Source: Cercis canadensis
Taxonomy: Eukaryota > Streptophyta > Magnoliopsida > Fabales > Fabaceae
DNA length: 64,000 bases
Assembly (NCBI GenBank): GCA_003255065.1
Contig: QAOA01001066.1
Coordinates: forward strand, 3,217,397 to 3,281,396
Direction of reading: 5' to 3'
Each line of letters starts with the position of its first letter. Within the stretch, counting starts at the first letter, position 1. Below the pieces are notes generated by a model. The model was not told where the DNA came from. It made no database searches and was given only the letters and a program-made list of their open reading frames with translations. The translations under genes and the position numbers were made by a program. Below, in pieces: positions 1 through 9,195 of this stretch.

Positions 1-779
1 GTAAAAACTCTCATACGTGTTGGATCTAATTATCGGATGCATGGATTATGTAGTGAGTTCTGTAACTAAATTTCCAGAGACACGAGTTAGTTGAACTTGT
101 TTTAGGCTAAGAAATTATGTCTTAGTTGTCCTGTTTATCACAATGTAAATCAATGAACTTCCCAGAATCCCAACTATAATTTTCAATTTTCATGCTGTTT
201 CTCGTTCCTTTTTCAGCTTTCTTTTGCTATTTCTTGGTTAATTTCCCGTTCCTTTACTTTGATGCCGTCTTGGTTTAAACTTTGAAGGTTCAATTTACTT
301 CTAATAATACCAGGGGCTGAGTTGCCGTTTCTTGAGATTTTTAAGATAAAAAATTGTGTACAGTTTACGCCCACTGTTTTTGCGTTTAGAGACAGAGGTG
401 GTACTACGACGAAGTGGGTTTCCAGCACAGCATAGGAAACTGGAGAAGGTGGGTAGTTCAATTTTGGCCGAGTAGTTTTCCTTTCCTTTCCAAGAGAGAC
501 TGAGAGTCATGGGCTGGGTACAATTCTCATTTCTGAGGGCGTAATGAAATCTGGGCTTTTTATGGGTTTTAAAACATGATTTTTGGTGGCCCACAAATGT
601 GTAATTTTTTTTTATTTTCCTTTGGTTGAAGAAAGATATTTGGGAAGCACGCATGTGAGGCATGTGTGATGATGTGGAACTTTAATGTACACACAATAGC
701 ATTTTACCATTTCATCCCTTTTCTTTAGCTCCGACCATCTATTTCTTTTGCACTCGTTGGTTCCCGGAGGTCACCAGCA
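1..779. other. 5' flank of the CGL160 gene
   Basis: No gene is supported here. Open frames on the minus strand (213-663) have no recognisable domain. The last 120 bases lead directly into a good plant start context (ATGG at 780), so this stretch should contain the promoter and leader of the downstream gene. I could not pick a convincing TATA box. Confidence 0.4.
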
Positions 780-3691
780 ATGGCAGTTCTAAACTATATT
801 TCAGTGACCTCTGCTGCCACACCCATCTTACCGGAGTCTCCAACTCCACCCGTACCCGACCCGAGACAGACCAAGGTTATCCTACCCAAGAAAAAGCCTA
901 TGAAATGGTCCACTGGGGTGGCTCCAGGGGACTACGGTGGTCCTCCCGCGACGTCCAAGCTTCGCAAATATTGGGGAGGGGAAGAAGACCCTTTAGCCTC
1001 TGATGAATTTATGTGGAACAAAGATTTCATGGGTCGGTTTCAAAAAATGATTCAGGAACAACCTCAATCTTCGATTGAAGCCACTCCCGTGAAGGTCTCA
1101 AATAGATTAGCTTCACTCTCAGTTAATAGCATCTGGGTGTCTTTGTATTGTATCTATGTATGTTTTAATTGGAATTGTGGATTCATTGGTAATTTGACTT
1201 TGGAAAGTAAATGGAATTGTGGATTGATTGGTAATTCGATTTTGAAAAGTAAGTGCTGGTTAGTTATGCTTAATGCTCTTTGTTTGTGTGATTTTACTTT
1301 GTTGCCGAGGCCCTTCTGAGAAGGAGAACAAAATGTATATATATATTGCCCGATTCAATTCTTGATAGCAAATGAGACTAACCAAAGTAAAATCTTACTA
1401 AATTTTACTTAATCATAATTATGTGGCACTTCATAATAATGTCAACTACAATACAATTAGATGAATGTTGGAGAAGAATTTATATATGATTGTCTTTGTT
1501 TGCCTTATTGTTGTTAGTTTACTCCAGTCCCCAGATTTTGTTTAGGAACCAGAATGGAACAACTTAAAGTCTAATCTCTTTCCCTTTTTCTAACGACCAA
1601 AGAGGCTTTGGTGAATGATTCCAGATTTATTGTTTGTTTGTGATTCTCTGATTTGGTTCTGACGTAAATGGCTTTGCTGCAAAGTGCAAACAGGAAGAGC
1701 CTTCTGGATTTCTAAGCTTAAATAGAGTCATGAGCCTTGACAGGTCTTATTCTACAATAGACTAATTTCGAATCTTCAAATGTGGTTGATAACTCTCGCT
1801 TCTTTTGTTCCTTTTTGTCTAAAACTGTATGAATTATGGAATTGCAGTTTGGAAGTTGATTTGAGCAAAGAACTCTCAACTCCTGTAAACCATATTGTAG
1901 ACCAGCAAATTGAGCCAACAACTGAAGTAAGAGAGTTGTCGTTGGACTTAGACCTAAGTATTTAATAGCTTTGTTTTTAAAAGATACATTATGTCTCATA
2001 GTAATTCTTCATATGATTTCTTTCTCTTTTATGAATGAAATGGTCATCAGAGCTCTGAAAGCAATCGAGTAAAATGGAGATTGGCACCAACACGCCGTGA
2101 GCAAGAAAAATGGGATAGAGCAACCAAGGCTGCAACTGGGGGCAGCGTAAGTTATATTCTATCACCTTAACTACCCATCATTGACTCTAATGTGGTGCTG
2201 GTTGACCAGAAAGATCTTCTAGCTTCTGGAACGAGAAAGAACTTAAATACTTCCTGCTGTCAAGACATAAGTCTCAAGCAATCATTAACTTATCAACTGA
2301 GAAGAATAAACTTGAGAATGTTATATGTTCAGTATCATTTTGGAGGTAGCTTTCTACTATCAAAGGTCTGATTTAGTCTACCTATAGGATGTGATGTTTC
2401 GGGAATTAAGGCGGTCTCGGGAAGATCCAGAAGTATTGGCTGCTCGATCTGAAGAGCAGTATGCTAAGGTACTTAATAGAGTTATTCAATCAATTTTACT
2501 TTGTTAGAATACATGCAAATCTTACCCTTTTCCATTATGGCATTGATCAAATATGGAGTTTTATTAATTTTATTCCTAAACATGTCAATTTCTGGGGTTT
2601 CAGTTAAAGAGGAAGTTGCAAATTCTAACATTGGGTATAGGTGGTATTGGTCTGCTTTCAGCTTATGTCTCTTATTCTCCTGAGATTGCAGCTAGGTACT
2701 TAGATTTCTTCTTATGCTTAGTTTTGTTGAATCTGAATTCTTCCCAAGTTTTTGCATTCTTTCACCAATGCTGTCAAATATGGCACAATGGGGAGCTAAA
2801 TGCAGCTTAATGGAACTAATACCATCTACTTATCTTTTATGTACTCAGCTTTGGTGCTGGCTTGCTTGGTTCTTTGGTGTATATTCGCATGCTGGGAAGT
2901 AGTGTGGACTCGCTAAAAACAGATGGTGCAAATGCCCTTGTCAAGTAATGTGCAGATTATTGATTTACTTAGCAAATTTTAACTACTTCAGTAAATAAAC
3001 TTCATATTATCTTGCGTTTTGATTTCTTGTTGCCACCAGACTTGAATTCAATGTTTTGTTGACTACTTCAACGTATGCTCTTTCCATTTTCTTTTTTACC
3101 TTAATTATTGGTCTAATAAAATCATATTCGTGTTACTTGCAGGGGGGCAGTTGGGCAACCAAGATTACTGGTTCCTGTTGTATTAGTCATGCTATACAAC
3201 CGCTGGAATGGGTAAGTTGGTTTCTGGCATAACTTGAGTTACTTGTTACTTTGTTCCTGAAGTAATTTTTTTTTCCCCTTGCAAATAGAATTTTATCAAT
3301 ATAGGACTTTCTCTCTTTCTGTCGCCTGTTTTTCTGTGACTTTCTTCTAATTTAGCATGATTAGAAAAAATATCCAGATACCCTAGATGTGTACGTGATG
3401 TAATGATATCTCTAAGAACAAATTGATTGGATTTGTATGATATTCATATCTGCCTATGTCAGAGGCTCATTTGCTGTTACTCATGAACCAGTTTAGTTTC
3501 TATACAACACTATTTAGAGCGATTGATTTGGCCATCTGACAAGGCTTTTTGATTGCAGGATTCTGGTTCCAGAATATGGATGTATGCATTTAGAATTGAT
3601 ACCAATGTTGGTGGGATTTTTCACATTCAAGATTGCAACTTTTGTGCAAGCTATAGAGGAAGCGCTAACTGTAGCTGTAGAAAAGACCTAA
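780..3691 (+). CDS. CGL160: CGL160, AtpI-like thylakoid assembly factor of chloroplast ATP synthase (8 exons)
   Basis: Exons inferred by splice sites and frame: 780-1138 (end uncertain by a few bases), 1848-1926, 2051-2146, 2388-2468, 2604-2695, 2849-2944, 3143-3211, 3559-3691. They sum to 1005 nt, or 334 residues, in one frame. The N-terminal half carries the conserved KWSTGVAPGDYGGPP and LRKYWGGEEDP motifs, then LAPTRREQEKWDRATKAATG in exon 3. Exons 5-8 encode hydrophobic segments (around ILTLGIGGIGLLSAYV, FGAGLLGSLVYIRML, LLVPVVLVMLYNRW and LIPMLVGFFTFKIATF) that match the AtpI/UncI-like membrane domain. Known role of the family: conserved in the green lineage, located in thylakoids, and needed for efficient assembly of the CF1-CFo ATP synthase. 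Length is close to the Arabidopsis protein (about 350 aa). The first exon's open frame runs on into intron 1; the splice into LEVDLSKELS at 1848 is the natural continuation. Identity rests on remembered motifs. Confidence 0.85.
1170..1253. repeat. Two-copy 42-bp tandem repeat in CGL160 intron 1
   Basis: Copies at 1170-1211 and 1212-1253 share the core TGGAATTGTGGATT and differ by a handful of substitutions. They lie inside intron 1, just after the exon 1 donor, and look like a simple local duplication. Confidence 0.75.
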
Positions 3692-4461
3692 GATTTGTAA
3701 AAGAGAAAAGGTTGGGCTTCTTATGTCATTATTTCTGGTTCTTGATGCAGCTTTCTATGTGCTGCTTGTACGGATATTTTCCTGTTAGAAAACCTTCTTA
3801 ATAACACGATCTGTGCACTCGTTCCACCCTTTCTCATAATTTGCTTTTTGGCTAATCACCCTTCATAATAAGTTTATGTTTTTCCTTGTTCACGTGAATG
3901 CTTTCCTAAATAAAAAAAAAAAAAACAATAAAATATGCCGTTAATTAACATTCCAGTTATAATGAAGAATCATTCTTAAAAACACGCAAGTCCAATCATT
4001 TTAAAATTATCTTGTTCTAATAATATAGTAGTATAATGATGAATAAAAAGGAAGAAACATTGATAAATAAAATATATTTATTATGTGTATTTAGAAAATT
4101 GTGGGGAAATTAGAGGGTGTTGACTCCTGAATGTGGCAAAAGTTTAAAGAGCCAAAATTGCGTTCATTTTGGTTCCAACACAGTAGATATTAGCTTTTGC
4201 CACATTGAGGAGTCGATACCATTCTTATCTCTCTCACGGTTAGTTAGCAACTAATGAGACTTAGATTTATTGTTTTTGGGAAGTCAACACAATTCTTGTC
4301 TCCCAAACGGTTTTCCAAATATGTGCTAAGTAATTGGCAACAAAATACAGAAGTTGATAAACTGCAAGTTAATTTTCTCTTTCTCGTTTATATTTCACAG
4401 TTGAAAATCTCAAAGCAAAGCTTTACATTAATTCCCATTGGGGTGTTTGTTGGAGAATTTA
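3692..4461. other. Convergent 3' region between CGL160 and the first IDA-like gene
   Basis: This holds the 3' UTR of CGL160 and the downstream side of the minus-strand peptide gene. It contains a poly-A tract (3911-3925), the inverted repeat at 4122-4214, and the first copy of a conserved non-coding block (about 4281-4345) that recurs near 5600 and 7740. Confidence 0.5.
4122..4214. repeat. 93-nt perfect-arm foldback (hairpin)
   Basis: Arms 4122-4142 (GACTCCTGAATGTGGCAAAAG) and 4194-4214 are reverse complements with one mismatch in 21. A second inner pair, CCAAAAT (4152-4158) and ATTTTGG (4166-4172), extends the stem towards a short loop. Part of the right arm is conserved near 5590-5610 in the next tandem unit, so the hairpin sits inside the duplicated peptide-gene segment. 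It could be a MITE remnant or a small-RNA precursor; no known miRNA was recognised. Confidence 0.6.
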
Positions 4462-4728
4462 TTAATCCTCCCACTCCGATGAGCCAAAAGGTAGAAATGG
4501 AATGCCTTGAGGGAGGTAATTGTACTCTTTGAACCTAAAACTGGGATTATTGTGGTCAGAAAATTTTAGATGTATAGCCACCAGCATGGATTCTTCATAG
4601 GTGTTGATGCCCCATTTGCGGAAGGAAGCTGGTAACTCATAGTCTCTGTGAACTGGTGCAATTCTTATGTTTGCGTGAAGGAGGAGGAGAACAAGAAGCA
4701 GGAGCCACCTTGAGCTTTTGGAAGCCAT
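4462..4728 (-). CDS. IDA-like peptide precursor, copy a (eroded EPIP motif)
   Basis: Encodes 88 residues from the ATG at 4728, chosen because MASK starts all three paralogues; the frame is also open upstream, where the sequence is conserved leader. Residues 1-26 form a hydrophobic signal peptide rich in Leu. The middle is variable and polar. The C-terminus reads YLPQGIPFLPFGSSEWED, aligning with YLPKGxPIPPSGPSKRHN of the IDA/IDL family. The key PIPPSxPSKRHN peptide is lost: Pro to Leu, Ser to Phe, Pro to Ser, Lys to Glu and Arg to Trp. In the family the processed, hydroxylated peptide is recognised by HAE/HSL receptor kinases, with the Arg-His-Asn end critical for binding. The reading frame is intact, so this is either a decaying paralogue or a peptide with changed specificity. 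Confidence 0.75.
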   Translation of the reverse strand: MASKSSRWLLLLVLLLLHANIRIAPVHRDYELPASFRKWGINTYEESMLVAIHLKFSDHNNPSFRFKEYNYLPQGIPFLPFGSSEWED

Positions 4729-5049
4729 GACTGTAAACACAAGTTTCATCTGAATAGCTTTTCCGCTGCGTGACCAGTGATGGAAGAGATTGGTTCCATT
4801 TCTAGTTATTAATAGAGTCAATGGGCATGGAAAATTAATGTCAAAACTCTCGCAGCATAACGGATGCTTTGCATGTTGAGAATTGCATAAAACGAGAGAT
4901 GAATTAATGTTAGGAACCAAAAGACAAATTCTTGGTGTTAACTGAGACAGACGAAACGGCTTTGCCTAACTCACAGTTGCTGCCGTTATAATAGAAAAGC
5001 GGCAAATTTGAAAATCTCCTTCATAAAGTGTGTTCTTTCTCTCTCTCCA

Positions 5050-5590
5050 GACCTTAGTTAAATTTGAGCGAGTCCAATTAAAATTGTAAGATGCAAAGAA
5101 ATTGAGACCCACAACAATGAAAAATGATGAAAAACATTGTATTGAATATAAAATAACTCAATGTATAATACCCTATTTATCAATATAATCAAGGTTTATT
5201 GGATTAGTAAGCTTTAGTTGCACATTAGATTGGTGTGCATTCATCCGAGTTATCATTATTAAAATTTAAGTAGAATTAATTAAACTCAAATAAAAGTATA
5301 AAATGACGTGACAAAATATTAAGTATCAAACCCCAATCAAAATTTGTCGATAAGACATTCTATGTAAACCATGTCTTTGATTTTGACGCAGTCGAATCAA
5401 TTCATATAATATTTTTTTACCCAAAAAGAAACCCGATTAAAATACATAAGCTACTTTCTATCATGCACTTAGACCACTTCCTATTAATTTTATGAAGCCA
5501 ATTTTATTTGCAAGTAGATTTTTAGATGCCCTTTACAGCATTTAGGGATACAAAGTATATGACTTCAGTGTTCATTAATTAAATCTAGGT
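5050..5590. other. AT-rich spacer between peptide units a and b
   Basis: No gene or clear element is visible. The sequence is AT-rich with scattered short A and T runs. Confidence 0.4.
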
Positions 5591-6150
5591 TTGTCGCATT
5601 GGAGAGTCAATTCACTTAGGGTAACACTTACTGCCTCCTCAACGGTTTCTTAAATACGTGCTAAGTATTTAGCAACAGATCGATAACAACTAAAATGAAT
5701 TTAACCTAAATAACCCAAAACTTGATATGTAGTTTCCCAAATGTTGTTTTGGTTCTGGGTTTCCTGAAGATATCATTAAAACTAACAGAACATTTTTTAT
5801 ATAAACCAAATGCTATCTATAGGTATTCTAAACAAACTTCAAAATGACACAAGTTTGCACATTGCAAAGTTGGTCACAGCTTAAAAAAACTGAAATATGT
5901 GGATTTTAGAGATAGGCGCACACAAAGAGAAAGAGAGAAGTTGCAGATCAGAAAATGAGAGAGAGAGTCAAAAGATAACTTGAGACTTTGATCAACCAAT
6001 GTAGAGGAATCGAGAGAAGAAGTACAAATGCTCTTAGTTCTTACTAGAAAACCAAAATAATAAACAGAACAGAAAATGAAACATGCATGATGAACTGCAA
6101 TTTTTCATTTTCTTCTTATTTGAGCTAAGAATCTCGAAGCAAAGCTTTTC

Positions 6151-6474
6151 TTAATTCCCATTAGCCTGTTTGTCTGAGACTGAGCCTTGATTAACTAATC
6201 TGGGTGAACCCACACAATTATCACAAATGTTCCCATTGTGGCGGTGTGATGGGCCAGAAGGTGGAATTGGCGTGCCTTTGGGCAGCAAATGGAAGTGTAT
6301 GCTGGGAATTTTGTGGCCAGAATGTCTTGTAGCTGTAGCTTCAACTCTGCCTTCTTCATGGGTATTAATGCCCTTTTTCTCAAGGGAAATGAACTCTGCC
6401 TTTCTTATCTCCATTTGAAAGAGGAGAAGAAGAAGCAGGAGCCAACTTAACCCTAATAAGACTTTGGAAGCCAT
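6151..6474 (-). CDS. IDA-like peptide precursor, copy b (EPIP followed by a C-terminal extension)
   Basis: Encodes 107 residues from the ATG at 6474, the start shared with its two neighbours. Residues 1-25 are a Leu-rich signal peptide. Residues 63-80 read LLPKGTPIPPSGPSHRHN, a nearly canonical IDA/IDL EPIP motif: PIPPSGPS is intact and the terminal RHN is kept, with His in place of the usual Lys at position 78. Family role: secreted peptide hormone perceived by HAE/HSL2 receptor kinases, controlling organ abscission and lateral-root emergence. Family precursors usually stop within a few residues of the Asn. Here 27 more residues follow, ending in QANGN, where copy c has a TAG close after its motif. 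Either the stop was lost or the tail is trimmed. A TATA-like box lies about 90 bp upstream. Confidence 0.88.
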   Translation of the reverse strand: MASKVLLGLSWLLLLLLLFQMEIRKAEFISLEKKGINTHEEGRVEATATRHSGHKIPSIHFHLLPKGTPIPPSGPSHRHNGNICDNCVGSPRLVNQGSVSDKQANGN

Positions 6475-6562
6475 GATGCCAAACACTGGTTTTGTTTTGT
6501 TTTTCTTTTTTCTTTTTCTGCTGTGTGAGAGCTCTGAAGTGAAGTGATGGAAGAGATTGATC

Positions 6563-6571
6563 CTTATATAG
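6563..6571 (-). promoter_or_regulatory. TATA box of IDA-like copy b
   Basis: The minus strand reads CTATATAAG about 90 bases upstream of the ATG at 6474, a plausible spacing for a short plant leader. Confidence 0.55.
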
Positions 6572-6789
6572 AACTATGGATGAGTCTGAAAATGTGGCAG
6601 TGTAACTGATGCTCTGCATGTAGAGAAATGGTTAAAATGGAAGCTGAATGAATTGTTGGTATTAATTGACCAGAAATGGTTTTTCTGGTTTATTTCAAAG
6701 TTGCAGGCATTAAGAGGAGCAGCGAATTGGGGAATCTCATTTATAAAGTTTGTTACTCAAGGACTCTATCTCTTGACTCTTATGATTGA

Positions 6790-7590
6790 CTTCAGCAAAA
6801 TACAGGACACCTTTTGCCCAATCAATTTTTAAATTCTAAAACTTCAATTTTAATGACATTATTGCTGTTATTCCATGAATACGATTGAGGATTATTTGTA
6901 GTAACTAGTCCAAAAACTTGACCAGGTATTGAAGATTGAAATTTATTAATCATCCTATGACAATTATAGATCAATTACGAAAATAAGACTATTTTCTTTA
7001 TCTTTAATCAGGAATATGAAATGTTTCTTCTTTTTCTTGTGTACACAGTATAATTTCGTCTAAAAAACTAGAAGTCGTAATATATATTGCTATTTGTTTC
7101 CAGTTATATATAGTTAATCATCATAAAATCCACAGATTCAATTATCTTAAAATTATTATTTTCTTCTAATGATATTGGAGCTTAAGAATTCAAGATATAT
7201 ATTATATTGATAGGAATATCAATTTAAAAGTTAGGCTTTGATAGGGTTTCACAGATACCGAAAGTGTAAACGTTGAATTTAAAATAGCATTAAAATATTA
7301 AATTATATATGTTCAATTCTATATTTGTTCAATAGCATGATTGTATACTAATAACTACGGTGGTAAGCTAACTATAAACAAATCTCATTTCTGAAAAGAG
7401 GGTGGGTTGCCTTTGTTATGTTGATATTGGTTAATAAAAAGAAATATACATTTATAAAAAGAAAATTTTCATTAAATTCATAATAGCTACTAAAAATTGT
7501 CTAAATTGGCATTAAGTAAGAATTGTATTAGCTTCCCAACGTGACACAAATTTAGGAGCCACAATACAAAGTAATAAATAGATTTGAAAT
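6790..7590. other. AT-rich spacer between peptide units b and c
   Basis: No gene is visible. The region is AT-rich and uneventful up to the SINE-like sequence near 7590. Confidence 0.4.
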
Positions 7591-7690
7591 GACCAAACGG
7601 TTTGTATCCGAATAGTATTGAGATCGTCTTCAAAACTTGTGTGTTTCATGTTCGAACTCATAATTATAGCCAAAGTACTCAAAAAAAATA
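7590..7690 (+). mobile_element. SINE-like fragment (family 1)
   Basis: The segment contains GTATTGAGATCGTCTTCAAA, then a B-box-like TGTTCGAACTC, then AATTATAGCC and an A-rich end. Similar strings in the same order occur at 17806-17888, 21720-21795 plus 22089-22130, and 41195-41287, which supports a dispersed tRNA-derived SINE family. Boundaries are approximate. Confidence 0.5.
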
Positions 7691-8136
7691 ATAATAATGA
7701 TTTGAAATGAAACCTATATTTTTTTGCTGCATGAAAAAGTCAACACAATTCTTATCTCTTTGACGGTTTTTCAAATATGTGCTAACTGCTAAGTAGTTAT
7801 TAACATATAAACAATAGAAATTAAATATGATAACACTTTTTTTTGGCTACGGAAACATGATTACACTTGCCTTCATACTACAATCTTTTATATTTTTACT
7901 ACATTATATGGGAACAAAGATACTCATACTTGGGATTTGAAACTCACGAAATGGGGATCTCATGCCTAGAGGAATTCTTACTAGGGAACAAGAAACAAAA
8001 GCCTAAACATTGAAGTGAACTGCAATTTTCATTTTCTTATTTTTATGGGAGGTGAGAAGCTCAAAGCAAAGAGCTTTACATTTAATTCCCATTAGGCTGT
8101 TTTTGTGAGACTTCATTAACAACTAACACACTGCAC

Positions 8137-8397
8137 CTACGAGTTGATGCGTTTTGAAGGGCCGGAAGGTGGAATTGGCATGCCTTTGGGGAGCAAATTG
8201 AACTGTGTGAACCTAAAACTGGGAATGTTGTGGACAGAAAGTTTTCTAGCTTTAGCCAACTCTGGCTCCTTCATGCCCTTGTTGTGGAGAAAAGTCAACT
8301 CATAGGTTCTGTAAGATGCTGCATTTCCTATGTCTTTGAGAAAGAGGAGAAGAAGTAGCAGGACCATGCTTGAGCCTAGTAAGACTTTGGAAGCCAT
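8137..8397 (-). CDS. IDA-like peptide precursor, copy c (canonical EPIP)
   Basis: Encodes 86 residues from the ATG at 8397; the longer open frame to 8454 is the conserved leader shared with copy a. Residues 1-26 form a signal peptide with a run of Leu. The C-terminus (residues 68-86) reads LLPKGMPIPPSGPSKRINS, the best match in this array to the IDA/IDL peptide: PIPPSGPSKR is intact, and His-Asn is replaced by Ile-Asn. Length and architecture (signal peptide, variable spacer, C-terminal EPIP) fit the family, whose members are usually intronless and under 110 residues. Known role: apoplastic ligand of HAE/HSL receptor kinases in cell separation. The Ile in place of His could weaken binding. 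It shares leader and downstream sequence with its two upstream neighbours. Confidence 0.9.
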   Translation of the reverse strand: MASKVLLGSSMVLLLLLLFLKDIGNAASYRTYELTFLHNKGMKEPELAKARKLSVHNIPSFRFTQFNLLPKGMPIPPSGPSKRINS

Positions 8398-8474
8398 GAG
8401 AGTAAACACAGGTTTGATCTGAATTGCTTTTCTACTGTATGAGAAGTGAAGCAAGTGATTAGTTCCATTTTTAA

Positions 8475-8482
8475 CTTATAGA
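8475..8482 (-). promoter_or_regulatory. Possible TATA box of IDA-like copy c
   Basis: The minus strand reads CTATAAG about 80 bases upstream of the ATG at 8397, a spacing similar to that of copy b. Confidence 0.45.
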
Positions 8483-9195
8483 GCAATGGACATGGGAAAT
8501 GTCAATACTGTGGCACTGTAACGGATGCTTACCCTGCATGTAGAAAAATGGATTAAACGGGAGATGAATTAATGTTATCTCAGAGGGAGGGAATTAAAAT
8601 ATGAATTGGTGATAATAATTTAGCAGACACGGGTATGCCATTTTGATGGCATTATGAGAAGAAAAGCAGCTGACTGGGGAATCTCATTTATGAAGTTGTT
8701 GCTTTAGGACTCTCTCTCATGGTTGACTTCGCCACAATACCAGGTACCTTTTTCTAGGTCAAATTTAAACTTCCATGGCATTAAATCAAACCCCCTAAAA
8801 AGATGACAAGAAGAAACGGAAGAAATCAGAACAGGACCATGCAGAACCTCAAACGTACGACATCGAACAGAGTGTCTGGTAGGAGTGAAAATAGAAAACA
8901 TGGAGGGCAGAAGGGCGAAAATGAGAATATATGAATAAATGCAGCTCTCTTCTTTCATGTAAGTCCGTCGATAACAATTCTTCAATAAAAAGCAAAACGG
9001 GAATTGCGAAAGAAGAAAGGAAAGGATTAAAAAAAAAAACGAAAAGCCTCTTTTTATTGTAGAGTAATAGTTATTTGATGGTGGTCCAGATCTCTAGCAG
9101 ACATAATAGATTACAAATATTTATAAATCCGGTGCCACAAGGCCCAAAACATAGATTTATAAGAAGACAAGACGACACAAGACAGGCATGGCGGC

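Larger units (their letters stand above)
4240..8720 (-). repeat. Three tandem diverged units, each carrying one IDA-like peptide gene
   Basis: Units lie at about 4240-5040, 5590-6780 and 7735-8720, with roughly 1.5-2 kb spacing. Similarity extends beyond the coding part. A downstream block includes CGGTTTTCCAAATATGTGCT (4310) and its relatives at 5643 and 7764. A second block, AATTCCCATT, lies just after each stop (4431, 6152, 8083). A third block is upstream of each gene around GGGAATCTCATTTATAAAGT (6735) with relatives at 5010 and 8676. All three genes are on the minus strand. The copies have diverged greatly, so the duplication is old rather than an assembly artefact. Confidence 0.75.

Noticed and set aside
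8704..8985. A 93-codon minus-strand frame between the last peptide gene and PEPC
   Set aside because: No domain, and it overlaps the conserved upstream block of the peptide unit; best read as promoter or intergenic DNA.
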